Shown one piece after another: positions 56,916-64,000 of a DNA stretch of 64,000 nt. The stretch comes from Elusimicrobiota bacterium. Its GTDB lineage: Bacteria > Elusimicrobiota > Elusimicrobia > UBA1565 > UBA9628. The position numbers and the translations under genes were made by a program. The stretch's first letter is position 1. Each line of letters begins with the position of its first letter. The stretch lies in the NCBI GenBank assembly GCA_003151975.1, contig PLZD01000036.1, forward strand, positions 52,531 to 116,530, given 5' to 3'. Under the pieces are notes generated by a model that worked only from the letters and a program-made list of their open reading frames with translations, was not told the origin of the DNA and searched no databases.

Positions 56916-58264
56916 TTGGCCCCCAATTTCTTGCGGCCCTCGAGAATCTTAAGGAACGAGCGGCCCTGAAGTTCCTCGCGCGTCAATCCCGGCGCCTTGG
57001 CTTCCTCTTCGGTGATCGCTCCGCAGTTGAGGCCGCGGATGAAATAGTTGAGCAGGCCCTGGCCCGTGGCGGCGTCGTCGAACACGTCGCCGACCAAGGT
57101 CGCCTGCGCGGCTTTCTCGATGAAATTCTTAAGACGCGCCGAGGCAGGCTGAAGTCCCTCGAGGAAGAACGAGTAGACCGCCGCGTAGCGCGTGGGCAGC
57201 TGCGCGGGGTGCAGGTCCCAGCCCTGGTAGTAGCCCGTCGAGAGCGAGTGGCGAATGTGGTCGAAGTGCAGCTTCCAGGCCTTGTGGACGGCGACGACGT
57301 TCTCGTGGATCTCCTCGCTGGTCAGCGAGCCCCCGGGCGCGGGCCGGTGGGGACCGACGGGCATCACGTTGGTGGCGCCGTCGGACAAGAAAACGCCGGT
57401 GCCCGCGAGGTTGACCTGCATCATGTGCTTGGCAAAATCGCAGCTCGGGTGCATCATGTGCTGGTGCGCGGCGGTGATGCTGCAGGAGGCCGTGTAGTCG
57501 TAGGTGCCGAAATGGGCGCCGACGACTCGGCCTTGCCCCGCTTGGACCAATCCGAGAAGGGCGGCCTCGCCGGTCGGGGTGAAGATCGACTGTGGAGTCT
57601 CGATCATGAGCTCGACCTTCAGCGAGCCTTTGGGGAGCCTGAGCTTTTTCTCGAGCAGCTCGAGGATCTTCGCCAGAGCGCGCACCTGCTCGGGATTACC
57701 GAGCTTCGGGATCGTCACGACGAAATTGGGCGGCAGGCCCTTGAGCAGCTTGACTATGGCCGAGACGAAGAGGTCGAGCGTGCGCGTGCTGCGCCCCTGG
57801 AGCTCGTTCGAAAAAGGCTTGATGCGGATGCCGACGAACGGAGTCAGGATGCTCTCGCGCAGGCCCTTGACCACTTCCTCGGCGGCCAGCACCGCATGGC
57901 GGTCCTCCTCCTCGTCGGGGCGGTTGCCGTAGCCGTCTTCGAAATCGATGCGGAAGTCCTCGACGGGCTCGCGCGTGAGCTTCTCGACGACGCGGTCGTA
58001 AACCTGTCTGGAGATCGAAGACGGGATTCCCAGGACCTCGGCAAATCCCGCAGGCTCCGGCGCGAATTGGTGCAGGGCCTTGAGCGCGAGTTGGCCAAGC
58101 TTGCGGCCGGAGTCGGCCTTATACAGATGGGCTCCGCCGTAGACCGTGTGCACGGGCTGGCGCGCGGCCGACTCGCCGGGATAGAGGCGCAGCGTCTCGG
58201 CGTTGGCTTTCTTGAGCGCCGCGACCGCGGAGCGAAGCGACTTTGGGTCCAAAGTGGTCTTCAC
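56912..58264 (-). CDS. HpcH/HpaI-aldolase-like protein (DUF6986 type)
   Basis: A 450-residue protein of TIM-barrel aldolase/citrate-lyase-beta type: 'DFRIDFEDGYGNRPDEEEDRHA' (acidic metal site), 'VGIRIKPFS', 'VELMIETPQSIF', 'GAHFGTYDYTASCSI' and 'GYYQGWDLHPAQLPTRY'. Related proteins are often encoded with purine-degradation genes. A role in condensing glyoxylate or another C2/C3 product from ureidoglycolate is an inference from position. It overlaps the FAD-subunit gene and methyltransferase gene by 4 bases each. Confidence 0.75.
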   Translation of the reverse strand: MKTTLDPKSLRSAVAALKKANAETLRLYPGESAARQPVHTVYGGAHLYKADSGRKLGQLALKALHQFAPEPAGFAEVLGIPSSISRQVYDRVVEKLTREPVEDFRIDFEDGYGNRPDEEEDRHAVLAAEEVVKGLRESILTPFVGIRIKPFSNELQGRSTRTLDLFVSAIVKLLKGLPPNFVVTIPKLGNPEQVRALAKILELLEKKLRLPKGSLKVELMIETPQSIFTPTGEAALLGLVQAGQGRVVGAHFGTYDYTASCSITAAHQHMMHPSCDFAKHMMQVNLAGTGVFLSDGATNVMPVGPHRPAPGGSLTSEEIHENVVAVHKAWKLHFDHIRHSLSTGYYQGWDLHPAQLPTRYAAVYSFFLEGLQPASARLKNFIEKAAQATLVGDVFDDAATGQGLLNYFIRGLNCGAITEEEAKAPGLTREELQGRSFLKILEGRKKLGAK

Positions 58265-59127
58265 GTTCGGTTGCCTTCCAGGAAGCGGCGCAGGATGTTG
58301 CGGGAGACTTCAAGACGATATTCCCGCGTCGAGCGGATGTCGTCGATGGGTGAGACGTTGCGCTCCATCAGCCGGCAGGCCTCGTCGATGACCGACGGCG
58401 CGAGCTTCTTGCCCACGACCAGGCTCTCGGCCTCCGTCAAGCGCACCGCAGTCTGCGCGATGCTGCCAAACGAAAATCGAAAATCCTCGACGACCCCGCC
58501 CTTGCCGAGAGTCAGCAGGCCCGCCGCCGCGGTCTTCGAGATCGCCTGCGCCAGGCGCATGCCGACCTTGCGGAAAATCTGCCGCGTCGGCCGCTTGCCG
58601 AGCGACGGGAGCTCGACTGACTCGATGAGCTCGCCCTTCAAAAGCGTGGTGCGCTTGACGCCGGCGAAGACCTCGGAGATCGGGAGTTCTCTCTTGCCGC
58701 GCGCGGAGACGAGGTGAACGACGGCCTCGTAAACCAGGAGCGGCGGGAAAGTGTCTCCGGCGGGAGACGCGTTGGCGATGTTGCCGCCCAAGGTCCCGCG
58801 GTTCTGGATCTGCGCGGCGCCGATGGTGGCGCACGCCTCGGCGAGCAGAGGAAATTCCTTCAGGATCAGGGGGTGGCGCCGGATCTCGGCGTGAGTGGCG
58901 AGAGCTCCGATGACGACGCTCGTGCGCGTCGCGGAAATTTTCCGCCAGTCGCGCACGCCGGAAAGATCGAGAATCTTGCGGTTGTTGAACAGTCCGATGT
59001 TCCAGAGCACCATGAAGTCGGTGCCGCCGGCCAGCGGCATGGCGCCGGTGTCCTGGGCGTAAAGGCTGACCGCCTCTTTGGCGGACTTCGGCCGCAGGAC
59101 CGTCATCGTCTCGGGGGCGCCTCTCAT
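58261..59127 (-). CDS. xanthine dehydrogenase-type FAD subunit
   Basis: A 288-residue FAD-binding subunit (CoxM/XdhB type): 'PKSAKEAVSLYAQ', 'MPLAGGTDFMVLW' (FAD loop), 'IGALATHAEIRRHPLI', 'GAAQIQNRGTLGGNIANASPAGDTFPPLL' (outline) and 'FRKVGMRLAQAISKT'. It transfers electrons between the 2Fe-2S subunit and NAD or another acceptor. The ATG at 59127 overlaps the Fe-S subunit stop (ATGA); the frame upstream is a shadow. Confidence 0.92.
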   Translation of the reverse strand: MRGAPETMTVLRPKSAKEAVSLYAQDTGAMPLAGGTDFMVLWNIGLFNNRKILDLSGVRDWRKISATRTSVVIGALATHAEIRRHPLILKEFPLLAEACATIGAAQIQNRGTLGGNIANASPAGDTFPPLLVYEAVVHLVSARGKRELPISEVFAGVKRTTLLKGELIESVELPSLGKRPTRQIFRKVGMRLAQAISKTAAAGLLTLGKGGVVEDFRFSFGSIAQTAVRLTEAESLVVGKKLAPSVIDEACRLMERNVSPIDDIRSTREYRLEVSRNILRRFLEGNRT

Positions 59128-59594
59128 TTCCTTTTTTCCTTCTTCGAGCCCTTCATAGCCTGCGCGACGGAGTCGACGATGTGCTGGTAGCCCGTGCAAC
59201 GGCACAGATTGCCCGCCAGGCACTCGCGAATCGCGGCGCGGTCGGACGAGCCGCCGCCCTTGATCCAGGCGTAGGCGGTCATCAGCATTCCCGGCGTGCA
59301 GATGCCGCACTGCGCGCCGCCGCGCGCCATGAAGGCTTCTTGCAGCGCGCTCAATTTCCCGGGCTCGCCCAAAGATTCGACGGTTTGAATCGAGCGCCCT
59401 TCGACTTGGCAGATGGGGATCAGGCACGAGTTGACGGCCTCGCCATCGACGAGCACCGTGCAGGCCCCGCACTCGCCCTCGCCGCAGCCTTCCTTGGTGC
59501 CGGTCAGCCCGAAATCCTCGCGCAACGCCTCGATGAGGCGCTTGAACGGGCTGCCCGAGAACGTCCGCGTCTTTCCGTTAACCTTGAGCTTCAT
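59124..59594 (-). CDS. xanthine dehydrogenase-type [2Fe-2S] subunit
   Basis: A 156-residue subunit with two 2Fe-2S clusters: a plant-ferredoxin-type 'GCGEGECGACTVLVDG' and 'NSCL', and the helical-domain 'GAQCGICTPGMLMTAYAW' and 'CLAGNLCRCTGYQHIVDSV'. The ATG at 59594 sits just inside the Mo-subunit gene (17-base overlap). Length and cysteine pattern are standard for CoxS/XdhC-type subunits. Confidence 0.94.
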   Translation of the reverse strand: MKLKVNGKTRTFSGSPFKRLIEALREDFGLTGTKEGCGEGECGACTVLVDGEAVNSCLIPICQVEGRSIQTVESLGEPGKLSALQEAFMARGGAQCGICTPGMLMTAYAWIKGGGSSDRAAIRECLAGNLCRCTGYQHIVDSVAQAMKGSKKEKRK

Positions 59595-61809
59595 TCTTGG
59601 CCTTAAAAATCTTCTCGGGCAGCAGCGGCAGCTCGGTAAGCCAAATTCCCGCCGCGAAATTGACCGCGGCCGCGATCGCGGGCCCCGGCGTGTCCATCGG
59701 CAGCTCGCCGACGCCCTTGGCGCCGAACGGACCTCTCGAGTACGGCTTTTCAACGATCACGACTTTCATGCTCGGGGTGTCCATCGAAGTCGGGATGATG
59801 TAGTTGGTGAACTGCCCGTTGACCATCGCGCCGTCCTTGTAGACCGCGTTTTCTAAAAGGGCATAACCCACTCCCTGCGCGGTTCCGCCGATGATCTGGC
59901 CTTCGGTGAGCAGAGGGTTGACGGCTTTGCCGATGTCCTGCGCGGTGGTGATTTTATCGATCTTCACTTCGAAAGTGGTCTTGTCGATCTCAAGATCGGC
60001 GACCAACGCCGCGAAGGCGTAGGCTCCGTACGCGTCGCCCTTGTAAGTCTTGTCGTTCCAGACGATCTCGCCGGGCTTCTCGTACTGCACGATGAAGCGG
60101 CGGATGAGGTCCGAGCCGCAGAGGATTTTTGCGGCCTTCTTAAGATCGGCCGCGGTCCTGAGGACAAGGCCTTCCTTTGAAAGAGCCGCTTTCATCTCGA
60201 GCGCCGCGCGGCGCACCAGGCCGCCGACGATCATCGTCGTGCGGCTGGCCACCGTCGGGCCGGAGTTCGGCACGAACTTAGTGTCGGGCGTCTCGACCTC
60301 GACCCACTCGTACGGCACGCCCAAAGTCTCGGAGGCGACTTGCGCGAACATCGTGTTGGCGCCTTGCCCCATCTCGGTCGAGGCCGCCAGGACCTGCAAA
60401 CGACCGTCGATCGTAATCGAGACGCCGGCCTTGCTCGCGAGGTACACCTCGCCAGAGCCCGTAAATCCCGCGCCGTGGTGCACGAGCGAAAGCCCCACGC
60501 CCTTCCAGCAGGATTTTTTCTTGTCCTTGTTCCAGCGCGCGTAGTCCTTGAGCTTCTTGACGTAGCCGCTGTCCTTGACGGTTCGCTCGAGCACGTCGGA
60601 AGCGCCCACGCTCTCGCGCAGGATCTGCCCCGTCGCGGTGACCGAGCCCAGCTTCAAAAGGTTGCGCCGGCGCAGGGTCAGCGAGTCGATCTTGGTGGCG
60701 CGCGCGATCTTCTCCCAATGGAGTTCGACCGCGAAAAGCGTTTGCGGCGCGCCGAAGCCGCGGAAGGCCCCATTCGGTGGGGTGTTGGTCGCCACCACCT
60801 TCGAGCGCACGCGCACGTTGGGGCACTCGTAGGGCCCCGCCGCGTGCAAAGTCCCGCGCGAGAGCACCACCGAAGAGAGCGTCGCGTACGCGCCGCCGTC
60901 CATGATCACGTCGACGTCTTGGGCGACGAGCTTGCCGTTTTTGTCGAGCCCGGTCTTGTGGCGAACGATCGCGGGATGGCGCTTGGTGGTCGCGGGCATG
61001 TCCTCGGCGCGGTCGTAGATGATCTTGACGGGCTTCTTGGCTTTCCACGCGAGCAGCGCCGCGTGGCCCGCGATCATCGACGGATACTCCTCTTTGCCGC
61101 CGAAGCCGCCGCCCGTCGTGCTTTGGATGACGCGAATCTTTTCCTCGGGCAGGTGAAAAATCTTCATCAAAGCCTTGTGGATGTAGTAAGGGCACTGCAG
61201 CGAGCCGAGCACGGTCACCGTGCCGTCTTCCTCGACCCAGGCCGCCATGCCGTTGTTCTCGATGTAGGCTTGCTCCTGGTGCGGGACGCGGTACTCGCCC
61301 TCGATGATGAAGCGGGCCTGCTCGAAGCCCTTGGCAACGTCGCCCTTCTCGATCAGGTACGACTTGAAGACGTTGTCTTCGCCGAAGATCTTGTGCTTGA
61401 GCGCGATCGAGTCCTCCATCGTGAGGACCGGCTCCTGCTTCTCGTAAACGACCCGAATGTGCTTGAGCGCCTCGTAGGCCTTGGCGCGGTCGGCATGCGC
61501 GAGCAGCAGGATCGGCTCGTGCGGATGCATGATCTTGCGGTCGGCCAAGAGCGGCTGGTCTTCCTCGATCAGAGTGACGAGGTTGCGGCCCGGGATGTCG
61601 ACGGCCGAGACGATGGTGTACTCATGCCAGGGAAAGCCCGGCTCGAAGTCGATGCTCTTGATGAGTCCGCGCGCCACGCCTGAACGAAGCGTCACGCCGT
61701 GCATACAGCCGGGCAGGGCGTGATCGTCGATGTACTTGGCCTGCCCGCAGAGCTTCTCCGGGCCTTCCTTGCGGCGCTCGCTGATGCCGACGCTGGTCGT
61801 TCTCGCCAC
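59578..61809 (-). CDS. xanthine dehydrogenase-type molybdopterin subunit
   Basis: A 743-residue molybdenum hydroxylase large subunit: 'KLCGQAKYIDDHALPG', 'TTGGGFGGKEEYPSM', 'NTPPNGAFRGFGAPQ', 'EMGQGANTMFAQVASETLG' and 'FGAKGVGELPMDTPGPAIAAAV' with the catalytic Glu. It would hydroxylate hypoxanthine/xanthine to urate, in line with the ureide genes nearby, but the subfamily includes other purine or heterocycle oxidases. GTG start at 61809, six bases after TAAAAT. It heads an operon of seven coupled genes. Confidence 0.92.
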   Translation of the reverse strand: MARTTSVGISERRKEGPEKLCGQAKYIDDHALPGCMHGVTLRSGVARGLIKSIDFEPGFPWHEYTIVSAVDIPGRNLVTLIEEDQPLLADRKIMHPHEPILLLAHADRAKAYEALKHIRVVYEKQEPVLTMEDSIALKHKIFGEDNVFKSYLIEKGDVAKGFEQARFIIEGEYRVPHQEQAYIENNGMAAWVEEDGTVTVLGSLQCPYYIHKALMKIFHLPEEKIRVIQSTTGGGFGGKEEYPSMIAGHAALLAWKAKKPVKIIYDRAEDMPATTKRHPAIVRHKTGLDKNGKLVAQDVDVIMDGGAYATLSSVVLSRGTLHAAGPYECPNVRVRSKVVATNTPPNGAFRGFGAPQTLFAVELHWEKIARATKIDSLTLRRRNLLKLGSVTATGQILRESVGASDVLERTVKDSGYVKKLKDYARWNKDKKKSCWKGVGLSLVHHGAGFTGSGEVYLASKAGVSITIDGRLQVLAASTEMGQGANTMFAQVASETLGVPYEWVEVETPDTKFVPNSGPTVASRTTMIVGGLVRRAALEMKAALSKEGLVLRTAADLKKAAKILCGSDLIRRFIVQYEKPGEIVWNDKTYKGDAYGAYAFAALVADLEIDKTTFEVKIDKITTAQDIGKAVNPLLTEGQIIGGTAQGVGYALLENAVYKDGAMVNGQFTNYIIPTSMDTPSMKVVIVEKPYSRGPFGAKGVGELPMDTPGPAIAAAVNFAAGIWLTELPLLPEKIFKAKNEAQG

Positions 61810-61815
61810 GGCCCT

Positions 61816-61844
61816 ATTTTAGTCTTTCCGGCCGTGGCCTGCAA
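61816..61844 (-). promoter_or_regulatory. leaderless promoter of xanthine dehydrogenase operon
   Basis: On the minus strand TTGCAG (61844-61839), 17 bases, TAAAAT (61821-61816), then six bases to the GTG at 61809. Confidence 0.6.
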
Positions 61845-61855
61845 CCTCAAGGAAA

Positions 61856-62452
61856 TCAGTCGCCCAGCTTCTTTTGGAATGTTCTCCCGTGATAACTGAA
61901 GGTCACCGAGTCTTCCTTAATGCTCAGGACCTTCGCGCGTTTGACGGTGTCGCCCTCGGACACCCTCTCGTCGTTGATGATCGCCTGCACGACGCCGGTT
62001 TCAAGCTTGATGATGGCCTGAACTTGGACCTGACTCTCGATGCTCGGGTGGTGCGAAGGCGGCGGCGGAACGTAATCCGGGACGGAGGCCGCGTCCTTCA
62101 TCCCCACCAAGCGCAAGACGTCGGAGGGTGACAGCGTCGGATCTCGCTGCAGCGGCGCAGCCGCGGGTTCTTCCGCCGCGGGAGCGGGCTCCGAGTAGGG
62201 CGGCTCAAGCGACGGAGGCGGTTCATTCGCGGCGGGAGTTGGTTCGACGGCAGGCTGGGACGGCTCCGGCGCGGGAAGAATTTTCTGATCGTCCGTCCGT
62301 GGAGCGGGAAACTTATCTTTTTTCTGAACCAGGTCCGGTCGAATGCCCGGAGTGGGCGGCTCCTCGCGCTGCGGGGCGTACTGATAAAGAACGACGGGCG
62401 CGACGAGGACTGCCGTGAGGACGACCCAGCCGAGGCTGCGTTCCCTGATCAT
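61856..62452 (-). CDS. membrane-anchored Pro-rich protein with GspB-like C-terminal domain
   Basis: A 198-residue protein with one N-terminal helix ('GWVVLTAVLVAPVVLYQY') and a long Pro/Glu/Ala linker. The C-terminal domain 'GVVQAIINDERVSEGDTVKRAKVLSIKEDSVTFSYHGRTFQKKL' (outline, about residues 145-195) matches the GspB/PilP-like pattern in which a small beta-domain hooks a secretin or pilus assembly. It may serve the type II secretion or type IV pilus machine that the PilT proteins imply. Start at 62452 is chosen at the basic N-terminus before the helix. Confidence 0.72.
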   Translation of the reverse strand: MIRERSLGWVVLTAVLVAPVVLYQYAPQREEPPTPGIRPDLVQKKDKFPAPRTDDQKILPAPEPSQPAVEPTPAANEPPPSLEPPYSEPAPAAEEPAAAPLQRDPTLSPSDVLRLVGMKDAASVPDYVPPPPSHHPSIESQVQVQAIIKLETGVVQAIINDERVSEGDTVKRAKVLSIKEDSVTFSYHGRTFQKKLGD

Positions 62453-62567
62453 AGGACGCTCCCGGGACAAAGGGTCTTGTTCGCACTTTACCACCGCAGG
62501 GTTAGGGATTTATTTCGCCTAAATTCACCTTGCGGCCCCGGCGTCCATGGCCTATACTTGGTTGGAC

Positions 62568-63608
62568 ATGAAAAGCCGCGCACCCCTCGGGCTCTTGGTC
62601 CTGGCGCTGGCCGCGCGCGCGTCGGCCGCCGCTTTCGTCGCGACGGTCTCGGCGTCGAAATTTCTTAAAGGGAACCTGCATTCCCACAGCAACGACCACG
62701 CCTGGCGCGAGTACGCCGACGGCAAGGGCGACGGGGATTCTCCTCCCGGCGACGTCATGGCCTGGTACGCGGGCCACGGCTACGGCTTCGACGCGCTCAC
62801 GGACCACAACGAGCTCACGACTCCCGCCGCCGCGGGTCTGACCGCGCTCAGAGGCATCGAGATCACTTCGTACTACGGACCGAAGCAGCTGCCGGTACAC
62901 GCCGGAGCCGTTTGCGTGAGCCAGACCGGGAAGGGAACGCATTCCAAGTCCGGCGACGCCGGGGCCATGCTCCAGGCCACGGTCGCGGCCGCGCGCGCCG
63001 CCGGAGCGGCCTTCGTCGTAGTCAATCATCCGAACTATGAAGGAGGCCTGGGCAAAGGCGCCTTGACCTCGGCCTCGGGCTACGACGCCATCGAGATCGC
63101 CAGCGGCCACCCCGAGGTCGAGCGCGACGACGCCTCCGCTTCCGAATCGGCGGAGAGCCTTTGGGACGACGTGCTGAGTTCCGGGCGCGATGTCTGGGGC
63201 GTCGCGGCCGACGACTCGCACGATTTCAAAGGACAGATCCAAAAAGGCGAGAGCGCCCTGCGCGCGCCGGGGCGAGCCTGGGTGCAAGTCTGGGCGCCGT
63301 CGGACTCCGCCGAAGACGTCTGCGCGGCGCTCAAGGACGGGCGCTTCTACTCGTCGATGGGGCCTGAGATGAAATCTCTCTCCGTGGCCGGCGGCGAAAT
63401 CGCGGTCGAGGTCGCGGGCGCCTGGGACAAAAAAAACGACAAGATCGAGTTCATCAAGCAAAAGACGGGAAGGAAGGAAAGCGTCGTCTCGACCTCATCG
63501 AATCCCGCGGCAAGCTACGACGCGGACGGCACCGAAGGCTACGTGCGCGTCAGAGTGACGCAAGCCGGCAAGAGAGCCTGGACCCAGGCGTACCGCGTCA
63601 AGCCGTAA
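62568..63608 (+). CDS. exported PHP-domain phosphoesterase-like protein
   Basis: A 346-residue protein with a signal peptide ('ARASAAAF') and a PHP domain: 'GNLHSHSNDHAW' (metal His), 'GFDALTDHNELT', 'LRGIEITSYYG', 'VVVNHPNYEGG' and 'WGVAADDSHDF'. PHP enzymes are metal-dependent phosphoesterases; an exported form may act on phosphorylated sugars or nucleotides. TATACT lies nine bases before the ATG at 62568. C-terminal 60 residues add a beta-domain. Confidence 0.85.
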   Translation: MKSRAPLGLLVLALAARASAAAFVATVSASKFLKGNLHSHSNDHAWREYADGKGDGDSPPGDVMAWYAGHGYGFDALTDHNELTTPAAAGLTALRGIEITSYYGPKQLPVHAGAVCVSQTGKGTHSKSGDAGAMLQATVAAARAAGAAFVVVNHPNYEGGLGKGALTSASGYDAIEIASGHPEVERDDASASESAESLWDDVLSSGRDVWGVAADDSHDFKGQIQKGESALRAPGRAWVQVWAPSDSAEDVCAALKDGRFYSSMGPEMKSLSVAGGEIAVEVAGAWDKKNDKIEFIKQKTGRKESVVSTSSNPAASYDADGTEGYVRVRVTQAGKRAWTQAYRVKP

Positions 63609-64000
63609 TCAGGAGCCGGGGCGACGCGATTTACCGAAGATGCCGGCGCCGAATTTTTTGCGCTTGGGCGTGTACTTCTTGCCGGCCTCGGGACCGCCGG
63701 CGCCCCACTTCTTCTTGCCGCCGGCCTCGCCGGGCTTGGACTTCATGGCTTCCCAGGGCTTCTTCTTGTCAGCCCACGGCTTCTTCTCGCCGAAGGCCGG
63801 CTTGTCGCCCCAGGCTTTTTTCTCGCCCCAGGGTTTCTTCTCACCGAAAGGCTTTCTGTCGCCGTACGGCTTCTTCTCGCCGAAAGGCTTCTTGTCTCCC
63901 CACGGCTTTTTCTCGCCGAATGACTTCTTCTCTTCCCAAGGCTTCTTCTCGCCGAACGGTTTCTTGTCGCCCCAGGGCTTTTTCTCGCCCCACGGCTTCT
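63609..64000 (-). CDS. C-terminal tail with hexapeptide repeats, gene continues beyond window
   Basis: The last 130 codons of a minus-strand gene; the rest is outside the window. At least 15 tandem units of the form (K)KP-(W/F/Y)-G-(E/D)-K are read, for example KKPWGEKKPFGEK. They are followed by a basic Gly-rich end ('KYTPKRKKFGAGIFGKSRRPGS'). On the DNA the unit is 18 bases, mostly codons CCG/CCC-TGG/TTC-GGC-GAG-AAG. Such basic repeat tails occur on DEAD-box helicases and other RNA-binding proteins, but the catalytic part is not visible. Confidence 0.8.
   Translation of the reverse strand, partial: KPWGEKKPWGDKKPFGEKKPWEEKKSFGEKKPWGDKKPFGEKKPYGDRKPFGEKKPWGEKKAWGDKPAFGEKKPWADKKKPWEAMKSKPGEAGGKKKWGAGGPEAGKKYTPKRKKFGAGIFGKSRRPGS

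Noticed and set aside
1..64000. CRISPR arrays, transposases, integrases, rRNA or tRNA genes
   Set aside because: Reading both strands by eye gave no direct-repeat/spacer pattern, no transposase or integrase motifs and no recognisable RNA gene; a tRNA scan was not possible, so a missed tRNA cannot be excluded.

Overview
The window reads as a chromosomal segment of a high-GC, Gram-negative-type (diderm) bacterium with respiratory metabolism. It encodes outer-membrane beta-barrels, lipoproteins, many c-type cytochromes, an alternative complex III, paired PilT motors and a GspB-like protein. The gene style (large secreted or HEAT-fused proteins, low similarity to model proteobacterial genes) would fit a candidate-type lineage such as Elusimicrobiota, but that placement is a guess from gene content. 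No phylogenetic marker was analysed. No rRNA, tRNA, CRISPR array, insertion sequence or phage gene was recognised by eye. No stretch over 300 bases lacks a gene; the longest (6829-7122) is a regulatory region.

Region 1 (1-24.5 kb, all on the minus strand) is an electron-transfer island. It holds two parallel extracellular-electron-transfer style modules. Each has a periplasmic decaheme cytochrome (MtrA/DmsE/PioA type), an outer-membrane MtrB/PioB-type barrel and a small monoheme cytochrome. One module (1-6.8 kb) continues into a pentaheme cytochrome, a Rieske protein and split cytochrome b subunits, that is, a bc/b6f-like complex. The other (7.1-20.7 kb) continues into a complete alternative complex III (ActA-F), whose ActE is a seven-heme tandem fusion. 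Upstream lie an Fnr-like regulator, a monoheme cytochrome, hemA and a short, divergent rpoN.

Region 2 (24.5-36.5 kb) holds a PAS histidine kinase and an NtrC-type sigma-54 activator, stand-alone receiver proteins, a radical SAM protein, a secreted protein with two cold-shock-like repeats, FeoAB iron(II) uptake, a triheme cytochrome, an 11-heme/cytochrome b fusion (CbcL-like in design) and a NapC-type cytochrome with about 15 hemes. Nine close matches to the sigma-54 -24/-12 promoter (YGGY-N8-TTGC) sit upstream of rpoN, hemA, both decaheme genes, the ACIII operon, a receiver, the radical SAM gene and the 11-heme gene. This suggests one sigma-54-governed redox regulon, with Fnr-type sites at both decaheme promoters.

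Region 3 (36.5-46.9 kb) is a mixed accessory region: NYN-domain protein, DCC-lipase maturation factor fusion, YceI-like protein, SDR dehydrogenase, secreted HExxH protein, ankyrin-caspase lipoprotein, HEAT-CDF transporter fusion and an SGNH hydrolase.

Region 4 (46.9-61.8 kb) is purine catabolism. It encodes 8-oxoguanine deaminase, MocA-like cytidylyltransferase, allantoinase, allantoicase, OHCU decarboxylase and HIU hydrolase on the plus strand, and a three-subunit xanthine dehydrogenase-type enzyme with an aldolase-like protein on the minus strand. Two tandem PilT ATPases lie between them. No urate-oxidising enzyme is recognised. The window ends with a GspB-like protein, a secreted PHP-domain protein and the C-terminal hexapeptide-repeat tail of a gene that continues beyond the edge.

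A second promoter theme is a -10 hexamer followed by exactly six bases and the start codon. It occurs at six genes and implies that leaderless mRNAs are common here.
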